Source: Copromyces sp. CBS 386.78 | Lineage: Eukaryota > Ascomycota > Sordariomycetes > Sordariales > Sordariaceae | NCBI GenBank assembly: GCA_030685235.1 | Contig: MU839199.1 | Coordinates: 69,325 to 133,324 of the forward strand | DNA length: 64,000 nt | Reading direction: 5' to 3' | Part shown: positions 29,522 to 41,036 of the stretch, piece after piece | Numbering within the stretch: the first letter of the stretch is position 1 | Layout: each line of letters begins with the position of its first letter | Notes under the pieces: generated by a model | The model's input: the letters and a program-made list of their open reading frames with translations, nothing else | Database searches by the model: none | Told to the model about the DNA's origin: nothing | Made by a program: the position numbers and the translations under genes

Positions 29522-31462
29522 ATGCCCAGCCACCGCACCCCCATCAAAAGAGAGCGCGACAGCCCTCCCGACGACGTCAACCGTCACCGCCACCGCACCC
29601 CCATCAAGAGAGAGCGTGACAGCCCTCCTGCCGACGATGACGACGACCGTCACCGTCACCGTGACCGGTCCAGATCCCCTCGCGATAAGGTCGTCAAGGG
29701 CGAAGAAGAAGAAAAGCTCGTCTTCGTTCGCAAGCGCATCAAGGACTACGAGCGCGAGCACGAGTTCAAGCGTCCTACCCCGGATTGGGTGACGAATCTC
29801 GCCAGCGCCGTACTTTGCACGGAGAGCCGCAGAAAGTACGTGTACAACCTGGAGAAACGCGGCGGTCCTAGCTCTGGCTTTGGCCCTCGTAGGGACAGGG
29901 ATAGGGACAATGATGGAGAGTACGACACGAGGAAGTACCCGATGATTCACGACGGCTATGGTAATAGTCACCAAATCGTACCCGATGGTAATGGCGGGTA
30001 TAAGAAGGTCGTGAGCGATAAAACCGGCGACGCGTTCATGAGGAAGATAGAAGCCAAGGCGGAGGAGTTGATGAAGCTACCGCATCATATCCTCGAGGCG
30101 ATGGCCCGCGAGGAGGAAGCAAGGAAGAATTTCATGAGGAGCTATGAGAAGTATCCGCATTACGACCGTGACAAGGAGACCGTGTATGAGCGGTACATGC
30201 GCACCACGGGAAAGCGTGAGAATCCTTAGTCGGGATCCATGCATTGTCAGAGTAATGTTCAAGTACCGGATCAAGGGATGCTGATGGAGACGGAGTTGGA
30301 GAGGCAGGCAAGGAGGGAAAGGGACAGTTGGGACAGGTTCAGAAGGAATAGGAAAGAAGATGGAATACAGGAAGATGGGAATGATAGGGATAGGGAGAAA
30401 GAGATATTCATCAATGGAGAAAGGTACGTTAAACAGGAGCCACGGGATTCATACTCACCTGCACACAAAGAATCGCCTGGCCCGCCGCCTCCTTCTGTTG
30501 CCACTGAGAGCACAACTGGTGATGATCGTGACGGAATTTCGCAACTTCGGCAGTTTTTGGAAAGTCTTGGAGGAAGGATGCATCTGGGGAGCAACCCGGT
30601 TAGCGGTAGCCAAGAACCTGAGCGAAGGGTGAATACAGAGGAGGAGGAGAGAGTGAAGATGAAGACTGAGCCACCGCTGACCCGCCTGTTGGGATTGTTT
30701 CCTGGGCTGAACTTTGGCAACGACTCTGTTCCGCCGCCGCCGCCGCCGCCACCGTCTTCTAGCCACTCTCGTTCATCCAGAGGTTCGGGTCGCGGACAAA
30801 CTCTGCCAAAGAGTAAATACCCAAAGAAGAACACGGCGGAGGTGATGGCCGAGTTTAACGCGTCACCAAACCCTTTTCGACAAGCATATCAAGAGAGACG
30901 GTCTTGGAGGAATGAACGGCCTTCAGGGGTCGAATATGTTGAGCGCCCTGCTGAATCTCCCGCCTCCTCTCACTCTCCAGTTTCATATCCTCGGACTTAC
31001 CCTCCTCCCCCGACCGCCGTGACCGTTTCCGAGTCAGATACTAGCAGTCTTTATCAGCAAGAGTTTGAAAACGAGGTATATCGAGTCCCTTCCTACCGTA
31101 TTAATCCAACTGGCGACACATGTTCGCAACAACGTCGGTCTGAGCCTACAGCCAACATGCGTCGCCGTCGTCGCCGGGGTTTCGGTGAAGAGTTACCAAC
31201 AGTCTCGGAGAACTGGGGAAGGTCGGTTGATGAACATGGTCGCCATCCCTAGAACGGATATGCCGATTATTTCCCGCCGCGCTGGACTGAAGAGGATAAG
31301 GAGAGGTGGAGAAAAGAAAAGGAGGAAACCAGAAAGGTCAGACTTGAAGCCCAGAAAATGGAGGAACTGCGCAGATTGCATGACCAGAAAGTCAAGGCCG
31401 CAGAGGAGGTGAGGGTGTTGAAATTGAGAAAGGGAAGTCCATTTGTCAGGTGGGCCGATTGA
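29522..31462 (+). pseudogene. Long charged frame interrupted by two TAG codons
   Basis: One forward frame is open from the ATG at 29522 to a TGA at 31460-31462 (647 codons) apart from TAG at 30227-30229 and TAG at 31250-31252. The three parts (235, about 340 and 69 codons) share one style. The head has a twofold repeat HRTPIKRERDSPP and an Arg/Asp-rich tract, the middle has KRERDSW-like charged sequence and a polyproline run near 30731-30755, and the end has a coiled-coil-like segment (ERWRKEKEETRKVRLEAQK). Either it is a disrupted gene (both stops are one C-to-T change from CAG), two separate genes, or a gene with introns I could not place. An intron 31076-31252 (donor GTATAT, length divisible by three) would remove the second stop; I found none for the first. 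No domain recognised. Confidence 0.5.
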
Positions 31463-32191
31463 GTTGCAAAATTTTCAGAGCTAGTCGTCTTCGTTCTTTC
31501 CGTAGCAATGAGGTTCTTCAATCCGCTTTGCAGCACGGGCAGCGTCTTAAGATTCAATGCTGCCTGCCGTTCCTTCCTGTGTTGTGTATGCAACTGAAAT
31601 GCAAGTGCCCGGTGATGTAAGTAAATGCAGGCAAGCGCGATTGGCGTTTGGACATACCACCTGCCGACCTTTCTTATCCGTCAGCCAAAGGTGCAGTACG
31701 TGTCTTTTCAATTTTTGTCTGTTCACAGGGCGGACATCCTCGTCCCAGGTCTACACGACATTCATTCACCCAGCCTGCCGTCGACAACCTTTAGTAGGTA
31801 CTTAGCAACTTTGTTATTACCTTTGTTTCCCCCAGCCTGGGTCCAAAGACGGCCACCAACATGGAAATGTCGGCAAGTCGACGCCTCAAAGTCAGACAAG
31901 CAGCCGCATCAGACGAATGAGAAGGGTTCGCCATCGATGTTATCAGATTCCTAGCTAAAAGAGCAAAGGTACGTCAAAACGCCAGATCCCAAGTCCAAAA
32001 CGTTCCCAGTTCAAATTTGTCGTCACAGGTCCTAACAATTTCCCTCAGTGTCCTTCCAGCATTTCCAAGCCCCAAACGATCAACCAAAGAGAACTCAAGT
32101 CCCAATCCTCCAAGCATCCAATGTCGTCGTCCCGTCCCCTATCCTAATTCTTCGCCAAAGCTCATTGTGCTGATCTCTCCCAGATGGCCGC
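31463..32191. other. Intergenic region between the broken frame and the precursor gene
   Basis: No supported coding frame. This is the 3' side of the minus-strand precursor gene. Confidence 0.45.
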
Positions 32192-32933
32192 TTAGGCCTT
32201 GTCGATAGGGATCACGTAGTCCTCGACCGAACCACGCTTGTCAATGGGGATCACATAATCCTCAACCGACGCCCTCTTGTCAATAGGGATCACGTAATCC
32301 TCGACCGAACCACGCTTGTCAATCGGAATGACATAATCCTCCACGGATGAACGCCTGTCGATTGGGATGACATAGTCCTCGACACCGCCGTGGCGCTTGT
32401 CAATGGGGATCACGTAGTCCTCGACCGACGAACGCTTGTCAATCGGGATGACATAGTCTTCGACGGAGCTGCGCTTCTTGTCGATAGGAATCACGTAGTC
32501 CTCGACGGCACCGTGGCGCTTGTCAATGGGGATCACGTAGTCCTCGACGGAGCTGCGTTTCTTGTCGATGGGAATGACATAGTCCTCAACCGAGGACCTC
32601 TTGTCGATTGGGATAACATAATCTTCGACACTGCCGTGGCGCTTGTCGATGGGAATGACATAATCCTCGACCGAGGACCTCTTGTCAATGGGGATCACGT
32701 AGTCCTCCACGGAGCCACGCTTATCGATGGGGATGACATAATCCTCAACAGATGAGCGCTTGTCGATGGGAATGACATAGTCCTCAACAGCATTGCTCTA
32801 TCAACGCGCTCAGGTTAGTAACAAGCAATTCAAAGCCACGGTGCTGCTGTTGTGAAAGACTGACCTTGGCAACAGGAGCGGCAAGGGCGCTAACGCAGAA
32901 AGCTGCGATTAGGACAGAACTCGAGTACTTCAT
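32192..32933 (-). CDS. phomA: Repetitive KEX2-processed RiPP precursor with YVIPID cores (phomopsin-type)
   Basis: Two exons (32933-32865, 32797-32192) around a 67-bp intron (donor GTCAGT, branch CTAAC, acceptor TTGATAG), phase 0, give 224 residues. Exon 1 is almost exactly the signal peptide: basic start, hydrophobic core, AlaAla-Pro end. Exon 2 is 15 tandem units of the form VEDYVIPIDKR with two- or three-residue linkers (SS, GS, AS, HGS, HGA, HGG). Units end in Lys-Arg, the KEX2 site, with variants KKR (twice) and RR (once); the last unit ends Lys-Ala-stop. The core YVIPID equals the Tyr-Val-Ile-Pro-Ile-Asp backbone of phomopsin A, a microtubule-binding dikaritin from Diaporthe. Known PhomA, as I recall it, also has YVIPFD cores; none occur here. 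Cores are identical in protein but differ in synonymous codons. The symbol is by homology of core and architecture. Confidence 0.95.
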
Positions 32934-33078
32934 GATTGCGGTTGTGTGTTGACTCGAGATTGGATGGGAGAGTGTCAATAAGGTGGTAAGTTGTAGTTGT
33001 CTGTCCTTTGTCTGGTGATAAGGCGTGTGTAAATGAGTGATGACTGACAACTGGACTGTCAAGAAGATTCCATGATCA

Positions 33079-33084
33079 CTTATA
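33079..33084 (-). promoter_or_regulatory. TATA box of the precursor gene
   Basis: On the minus strand the string GGGTATAAGTGA lies about 145-150 bp before the precursor ATG, a sensible distance for a fungal TATA box plus leader. No experimental start site is known. Confidence 0.4.
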
Positions 33085-34376
33085 CCCAAAAAGCCTCCTT
33101 CGATCTTTATCGACTACAATCGTGGCGCCTTCGAGTCGCTTCGCCCTGTTCCAGGGTGCTCCTCGCCAAGTAGCGTTTCGGCCAGCACGTCGTCGATCCA
33201 GAGAGCCGAACGCAACGACAAGCGCCGCACAAAACGAAACGCTCCAGATTCGCTTCAAAGTTCAATCACTAAAGTCAACTTCACAGCGCATGTTGTGAGC
33301 ATGGGTTGAAGCCGCGCCTGCGAGTTTGGGTGCTCACTCAAGCGTTCATGGTAATACCTGGAGAACATCACCTTCACTACCTCCATGACCTACCATGAGC
33401 CTGACAAACCAAGGTACGTTCTGGTGGATACGTCGATGTAAACATTGTGTTTTCTTCTGATTGGTGCACGTCTTATTCCTCGCATTTCCTCTTTCTCTCT
33501 CATTTGGCGCTGCCCAAGCGCCGCGCTTCTAAGGATTCCTACGATCTGGCCCAGTAGGCCAGCGCCTCGCTCCAAGCAACAGCTACGGTGGAAGGGCGCT
33601 CAATTTTGCAAGACGGCCACAATTTGAAGGAGAAACCTGGGGTTAGGCGAGTCTCACCACCTCGTCGAGGCGGACGGCATTACAGTCCGAATTTTCCCGT
33701 TCCATTAGTGATGTTTTAAGCGCCTCCCTCACGGCTCCAGTGGAAACCTCTTTTTCTGTCTTCGAGTGAGAATGGAAATGCCATTCCAAACCTCCAAGCG
33801 CCAGTCTCGTTGGACATGGGCTGGGAGTGAGGCAGTGCCGCAAAGTCTGAACAGAGGCCGAAGTCTGGTACACAGCTTTGCGCGCTCAGATATTGCCCTC
33901 TGAGTCTTACAAGAGCACATGGTGGCTCATATCGACGGCCTTGGTAATAAGTGGAAGCGGAAGCAGCTGTTTCTGGGTGTGGCTATGATATCCTGATTAC
34001 CCGGGGCCAGAGAGCGGGACATGCAGAACCGGAGCAAACTGTCCGCTTTCATTCTTCTTTCCTTACTGCCGAGGTTGAGACACAGGTTTGCTCGTTAACC
34101 AGCTGGGGCGGTCAGTGATTCGCCAGTAATCGTTTCAATATCTACACCGTGAAGCGTCTGGTGCTTGAGCATAAAGAATCAAGTGAACCCATGGGGTAGA
34201 GTACCCGGAGCCAGTCCAGTCCAGCCGTTCTACCGCATTCGGACATTTCCTTCATACCCTTTGCACTCGTCGAAATGAACTCCAACTCAGGTGTCTACCG
34301 GGTGTACTCATGTTTTCTTTCATAGGTACCCCAGACGATGAACCCAATGGTTTCTTGGACAAGATCATATAACCAC
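33085..34376. other. Intergenic region, precursor promoter and 3' side of the regulator
   Basis: Separates the precursor gene from the Zn2Cys6 regulator; both genes read on the minus strand. No supported coding frame. GCGC- and CGCC-containing words are frequent around 33120-33240 and 33500-33600. Confidence 0.4.
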
Positions 34377-36411
34377 TCAAGTAAACAACAACCCCAAGTT
34401 TGATCTCTGCATAACTTCCCTCCAATCCACTTTCACCGACGAGGATGAGAGCGACCGATTTCTTCCACCATCACTACTCTCCCCGGACATGAAATCTGAT
34501 CCTCTGCTTACCCCATCAACTTGCCTCCAGCACTCTTCAACAATGGCCTTCAACTCTCTCAAGCTCCCAAGGGTCGAGTCAACACTTGACAACCGTTCAG
34601 GGACCAAGAATTGTTCAAAGACTTCCCTCTGTTTTCCCGTTGCAAGACTCGCGCAAACACAATAAGGCCAAGCCAGGCTCCTTGGGCTTATGGATTCGGG
34701 TAACAACTTCCACACCGCAATGGAACGCTCAATGCTCTCGCTTATCTCAGGCACACTGGCCAGCGGTCCGGACACAATGGCATGCAAGTGAGTGAGCAGT
34801 GCATAAGCAAAGACCAGGCTTTGGAGACGTTTGTCGCTACCACTCCCTTCCAAACGTTGGATCCCATCTTCGACTGTTCTCTCCAGCCTTGAGGCGCGGT
34901 TGACTAATTCCCTAATACTCAGATTGCCCTGGTTTTCCTGGTCTCTCTTCCATACCTCGAGAGCTGTGGCGTCCATTATCGCTACAAGAATCCAAGGCTC
35001 GCAGCCTGTGGTAGACTGGAAAGAGGTGCAGAAAGAGGGAGAAGAGGCGAGAAGGTCTCGGTAGGACGGGGCCGCCGTAGGGACCTTCTTGAGGGAGGAG
35101 GACGAGAGGATATCATTCCAGATCAGAATGGCACGAAAGAATGAGAGTGCTGTTCGTTCCATGGGAGACGGACCAGGCGGTGTTGGGCTGCTGGTACCTG
35201 ATGAGAGACTCATGTGCTGTTGCAGGGACTGAGCTGGAGGAGATAATGTGTTGGTCCCGCTATCACACATTGAGGGCTGGCGCAGATCATCGAGGAGGAT
35301 CCGGACTGCCGAAGAGAGGTACGAGTGGCAGCTTTGCATGTTTTTGCCTAATGCCTGGGATGAAAGTCAACATCAACACCTGGAACGTCACGCTTGGTCA
35401 TTGGCTAATCCTACTCACCTCTAAAAGAGCAAGCTGCACCGAGCATATCAGACTTTCGCCAAAGACTGCCCCGGAACGTGGCCGATTAGGGTCCATAAGA
35501 TCACAAAAGCTGTCCAAGGCTTGCGACCTGTGCGATTGGTAGTCATGGACTGCTGTAGTGTGAGCATCACTATGCCCGGCGAGGGACAGAGACATGTGAT
35601 AAGCGCTCATGCTAAGGGAAGCATGGTAAAAGGTCGGTGACCTCATCAACAGAAAGAGTGCCCAACTCCTCTGTGTTGCTGATGACGAACGATACGAACC
35701 GTGTTGCAACGGACATGTCTCGCCAATGAAATGCATGACCAACTCGATATCATTTTCAGAAGTTGGAGGGCCCTGCATCCCCGAACCAGTACCACTGTCT
35801 CCCAAGCAGGAGAGACTTAGTGGTGTTGGGATGTCTGGTGGTTGCTTAGAGTGGATTGAAGCTTCAGGAAGACACTGTGGCGCTTGGGGCTCTAATGGTG
35901 AGATATCAACCATGGCTGCATCCGTGCTGCCTTGGATTGCCCAGATATCGTCGCTGTAAGCAGCTGTGAGGGAATCAGGGGCTATCGTCAAAGCGTCGAG
36001 GAATTCGAACTCTATCGCTGCGTTTCGTTCATTCCCTGAGGAAGGAGACAACGGGAATGAAAAGTCGGATGACAAGAACGGTGAGAGTGAAGGTGACTCA
36101 GCGGCCGGGATAGGAGGGCTACCGATGTCGATAGTGCCCCCGGAGGATGTCGACGCTTCTGACACCGATGGATGAGAGCCATGGCTTTGGGTCGCCGTTG
36201 ACCTTCGACGCCTTCGCGTTTGGAGTTGGAGTCTGGTCGCCTCTTCCCTTTCCTTGTCTCCTCTATCTTTCCAGTTGGGTTTGGGACCGTATCCATGGCA
36301 GAAGATGCCTCGAGATTCGCAGTTCGAACAGGGTGGTCCTCCTTCGAGACACTTTTTGCGGCGCAGACGACAAGTCCAACATCCACTTTTACTGCGTTGT
36401 CCTGACGGCAT
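34377..36411 (-). CDS. phomR: Zn2Cys6 transcription factor, AflR-like, probable cluster regulator
   Basis: Two exons (36411-35419, 35354-34377) around a 64-bp intron (donor GTGAGT, acceptor CATCCCAG), phase 0, give 656 residues. The N-terminus has the binuclear cluster with Cys11, 14, 21, 28, 31 and 38 (CX2CX6CX6CX2CX6C, beginning CWTCRLRRKKC), a DNA-binding domain of fungal Gal4-type regulators. A Ser-rich linker follows, then a long helical effector region. The splice joins LALLE to ALGKNMQSCHSYLSSA, typical of the fungal regulator middle region. Next to a RiPP precursor, a pathway-specific activator comparable to UstR/PhomR is the likeliest role; this is inferred from position, not sequence identity. 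Confidence 0.88.
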
Positions 36412-39401
36412 TGGAGGGAGAAGAGGAACAATTTTAACAACGGTAAGCCCAAGGTTACCCCGTCAGCTTGTTGTTGAGATGTTGCTAGTGGTGGCGGCTG
36501 ACGGGTAAACTGCTTTCGAAGTGGGTGGGAAGAGCCAAAGTCTGGTGTAACTGAGCTAGGGCTTTGAGACCAAGACAGAGGTTTGAGGACGGGACACTGA
36601 TGGGTAGGGTAAGATGGAAGAAAGCCAAGCAGGATGAATTAATGACAAGGAGGCAAGTGTCCCAAGTGTCTCTAGGGTTGGGAGGAGGAGAAAGCGAAGG
36701 CATCCTCATGCCTTCTTTCAAATCTCATTCCGATTCCTCTTTACCTGTCTTAACCTGGGAGTCCTCTGGAAGCCCCTCAACATCGGAAAAACTGATTTGT
36801 TGACATACAAGCAAGCAGGGTGATGCGAAATGCAGCAGCAGCAGCAGCAGCAGCGAAAGGCGAAAGGAGAACATCAACCACCTAGATGAGAATCGGAGCC
36901 CCCACCAAGACCGGATCCTCAGTCGCTAGTGATCGACATTGCAGCACAGCTGAAGGCTGGGAATCTCCCAAGACAAGACCTTCCGGGAACGGTAACTTCT
37001 TACTGTGGACTACAGAGACATAAGACATAAACTTTTCCCGATGGGTTTCTTCGAAAGGCAAGGGATCCTTGATGGGAAGATCGAGGAGGTTCAGTTTGGG
37101 TTTTCCGGCCGGGCGGGCGGACGGATGGCTAGAAGAGAGCATCCTAGCAATGCGGAATGGCACTCACGTCATGCATTCATCGTGATCGGGGAGGTGGTGA
37201 CTAAAGAAAGGCGTGCTCAATGCCCAACCAGTTATTGTTGTAAGTTGCTCGTGGGGCTGTTTCATGATGCAGGAAGCAGGGCTTCGGAGATCGGCTGTTG
37301 GGTAACGCTAACAAGGTAACCAACCGCTAAGCTTTCGCCAGTCGGCGACCCGCAGGATCATGGAGCCGATTCGATTCCCGTCTGGTACCTAGTGTACAAG
37401 TGTACAAGTGTCAAGCTTGGTGTGACTTACGCGTCCTGTCCTGTCCTGTTCTGTCCGAACTCTGAATGAATGCTGATGCTCGTTCGTATGAGTGATGGTG
37501 GGACCTTGCGAGATCCCGATACTCCTCATGCCTACCCAAGGATATGTATGTATGCTCTTGGGATCCCAAAGCATTCGAGAGAGAGAGAAAGAGGTCTCCT
37601 TAGTCAACCGCAAGAGGTCCTAATTACCGGTTTCTTGTGCAAGATGTGGAGAGACAAATGAACGTCATATACTACCTAACCTAACCTATAATGGCTAGTA
37701 GTCTAGTCCACGGAGATCCCCAATTCCATGGTAATGGAAACCACTGAGATCGTGGTAGGCGCACATCTGTACATCTTGTAGATCCGGGCGGGTGATCTTC
37801 TTGATCCTATTGGCTGAATCCCGGTAGTACTGAATGGGACGGCAGGACGGCGAGATGCCGAACCACACGATCTGTTGCATTCAGGTCCTGAGGTCCAGCC
37901 TAAGCAGGGTAGGGGTGAGCCCATCGGGATAGGCAGTAGTGTGTGGATGGGGGTCATGGAGGTACTGTAGCTAGATGGAGGAGGGGGCTCCGAGACAAGT
38001 GACAACAGCCCCAGTTAGGGGCACATTTAATTGGTGTACAGGTGGTGTCTAGTGAGGAGTGATGGGTGATGTGCAAGTTTCCAGATTTGTGGGAATTAAC
38101 TAGGTAGGTAAAGTATGCCCCATCGATGCTCTTTTTGAAAGCTGGGGTTGAAGCAATTTTAAGGTACAAGGTAGTTATCGACAATGACCTCACCTCACGA
38201 CGCTCGCGAAGCTTGTGTACGCATTCGGAATGGGTTGAAGATGTGGATCACTCATAATCCCCTCAACCTCGTCGAAACACTTTGTTCAACCCACACGAAA
38301 CTTGGATGTGTCTCGGTTAGGAGAGGTAGGAGAGGTAACCGAATTGCCGATTCCTTCCCTACACAACCTCGTCGAAGGTATTCCCTATCTCACAGGATTA
38401 CCGTACATTTGAGTCTGGATCAAGCAAGGGTCAAGGATAGTTGGGGTTAGGTAGGTATAATTTGTTATAATACAAGTGGCGCGGGGGGCCCTTGTGCTAC
38501 CAGAGATTACATTAACGAGTGGTGTGCAACAGAAGAACATAAAGGAAATGGAAGCATGTCTCGGTGGTGTGCAACTGACTCTCTGCCCTATGGTAGTCCC
38601 TTACGCACCTTATAGACAGAAAGCCCAATCCAGTCCCCACGTGCACTGTTACTTAGCTAAGGTACCTTGGGTAGGAGCTCTGCATTGGGACTGTTGTTGC
38701 GTTGATGTGATGCCACGCAGGACAAATCATCACTTTCGCTTGGTCGATCAAAAGCTGAGAGGCGTTTCTGTCGTCGAGTGACGGGGCCTGAAGGGTCCTG
38801 ATGATGGAGGAGGCACGGAGAAAGAGGTAGGTAGGCAGAAAGTAGCGGTGAAAATACATGCAGGGAACTATGGTGAATAGATATGCATCGAGGTAGGTGG
38901 TGATTGTGTTGAGCACGCACAGCATGTGGTTGGGTGATGACGGTGTCTACCTAGTCTATACCTAGCCAGGCAAGTATACCGGTGGTTGGTATCACCACCT
39001 CAATGGCAATCTGGAGGCGCTACTACGTTACTTTTACAGAAAAGAAAGAAAACGAGGGGATTGAAGATGAGGGGACGGAAGACAGATTACACAGTGGCTC
39101 GGCAGGGCTCAAGGTGGTACAACTATATGTAGAAAGATCGATGGAGGCAAATGTAGGCAGAGGTAGGTAACTGTTAATTTGTATGTCACGACATTTTTCT
39201 CTCTCAAAGATCGGAAAAAAGGAAAATCTTATGCGTGTTCCCTCCCGATCGTGCTACCCAACCTTACAACCATGTGCTGTGGCCGCTGAGTGTCATCATC
39301 CAACCTAATCATCATCCAACCCAACCAACCAACCAACCGTCTTGGCAGGCAGGCACCAACTATTGCTAGAAACAACAAGATAAGATAGTCCAAGAACTAC
39401 C
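36412..39401. other. 3-kb intergenic region
   Basis: No gene supported. There is a (GCA)n microsatellite at about 36830-36854, several TACCTA/TAGGTA words between 37660 and 39170, and a ccaaccaaccaac tract at 39319-39337. The short open frames show no domain or splice continuity. Confidence 0.5.
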
Positions 39402-40491
39402 TTAATGAATAACCTTCCACTCCCTAAACCGGTTCCTCTCGGCCCAGTCAAACACCTGCTGAAAATTCCGGCAAGTATGCTGATATCCCCACCCCGTGCT
39501 GCCCGACTCGTCAGGCGGGGTGATCCATTCCAGCGTGGTGTCGGCGTTGCACATGATTCCCTGGCGGAGGTAGTCCCAGCAGTGGGTCAGGTGCGGGGTG
39601 TTGATGTCGTCGAGGGAGCCGGATTTGGCGGCGAAATAGCCGGCGCGGGTCATGTACTTTATTTGTTTGTTGTTAGTGAGTGAGTGGGTGAGTGAGTGAT
39701 TTGAATGGATGGCAAAAAGGGAGAGACTGGAAAACGGGAGGGGCAGGGGAGAATGGGGAGAAGGTCAAAGGGTAAGGAAGAATATGAGGCGTCAAAGGAA
39801 GAAAGAAGAGACAAAAGAAAAACATACCAGACAATGTAGTTGGTGGAAGACGGTCACCATGGCGTGTTGTTCCTTTTTGGATTTATCCAGCCTCGGAAGG
39901 TCTGGTAACGCATCGGATGTTTCGTTGGGGAGGACGATGAAGCCTTTGCCTTCTGTTGATGTTGTTAGCCGCCATACCACTTCTCTTGTACATATGTACT
40001 GCCATGATAGGTATGTTGCAGGTTCAATTCTGAGAGAGATGCACTGATCTGAGGCAAAGACACAGAAAGCAAACAAACTTACTAGGAATCATGGCGGTCC
40101 AAGCCTGTTCCACCTCCTCGCTTGGTTCCGCTCCGTAGATGGTCTGGAACCGGAAGATTTCTGTACGGAAATCTACTTGTGGTTCCCATGGTGGTGGTTC
40201 TGGAAACTTTGTACTAGTCCTCGCTGTTGTTGTTGTCGGCCGCAAAGTAACAGCCACCAAGGCTGCTAGCAAGAGGACGTTGGAGAGGGCAAGGAAAAAG
40301 GTAGTACAAGAGGGCAGACTTGGGATCGCAAGTAGTCTGCTCCTGATCTTCTTCTGGCTTCGGGTGCCGGACTCAAGGAGGTTTTCTTTCTCCTCCATGT
40401 CGTCGTCGTCGTCGTCGGGTATGCCTGAACGGGAGCCGGAGCCGGAGCAGGAGGACGGTAGGGTGCTTTGGTCGTCTCTGTAGTGGTCCAT
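39402..40491 (-). CDS. UstYa-family (DUF3328) oxidase, first copy
   Basis: Three exons (40491-40083, 39952-39828, 39656-39402) give 262 residues; all junctions are GT-AG and keep phase. One membrane helix lies at about residues 61-83 after an acidic cytoplasmic head (a run of six Asp, 27-31 region), so the catalytic part is lumenal. The paired family motifs are HQLHC (173-177) and HLTHC (200-204), the second followed by WDYLRQGIMC as in the family. UstYa proteins are copper-dependent oxidases that cyclise, desaturate or hydroxylate dikaritin precursors; which reaction this copy performs cannot be told from sequence. Same strand as the regulator and precursor. Confidence 0.9.
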
Positions 40492-41036
40492 GGTTTGCAG
40501 TCTAGGGTGTGGTTGCGAGTCAACTATTCAAGCTCTTGTTTCCAGGCTGTAGGGAGGGGAGAATCAACTAGCAAGGCCGCTATGTAATGCCCGGGCTTGG
40601 GTGGTGGTTAATGCCACTACGGCCTCTGTCCCTTGGACTCAGTCCCATCTCGTGACGGGAAGCTAGGGCTGCGGCGAGGCGGGTTTCCTGTTGGGCGCCC
40701 GGGCGCAACGCTGCCGCCGTCGCCGAGTTATGGCGGTTCGCCATCGGATCGTCAGCGCCCCGTAACGGCGGTTATAGTGGCGTTAGCGCTTCACGGCGCT
40801 CGGGCATCTTTTGGCGCAGTCAGCGCTTTGCTTTGCATCCCCTCTTGGCGCCTTCCTTGCCCGAACATGGCGCCAAATGTGGTAATGTGATGGCTCAATC
40901 GGGGTTCTTGCTGCTGATGGACGCTGAGGTCCGAGGAGAAGACAGGGAACAGAGAAGACGTTCAGGAAGACCCCCAATTCCAATTCAGCGCCTTCGTTCT
41001 GCAACAGCCACGTATGGCTCGACGACCGTGTTCATC
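40492..41036. other. Divergent promoter region between a UstYa gene and the S41 peptidase
   Basis: Shared upstream DNA of two oppositely oriented cluster genes. The part 40660-40875 is rich in GCGC, GGCG and CGCC words (for example ggcgttagcgcttcacggcg). No coding frame is supported. Confidence 0.45.

Noticed and set aside
32390..32755. Plus-strand open frame opposite the precursor repeats
   Set aside because: It is the antisense shadow of the 15-unit repeat; the minus strand has signal peptide, intron and dibasic sites.
32192..32797. CRISPR-like array appearance of regularly spaced repeats
   Set aside because: The repeats are coding, about 39-45 bp period without unique spacers, and the organism is a fungus.
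36882..37163. Minus-strand frame with mitochondrial-targeting-like start
   Set aside because: No domain, no splice continuation and no conserved pattern that I can recognise.
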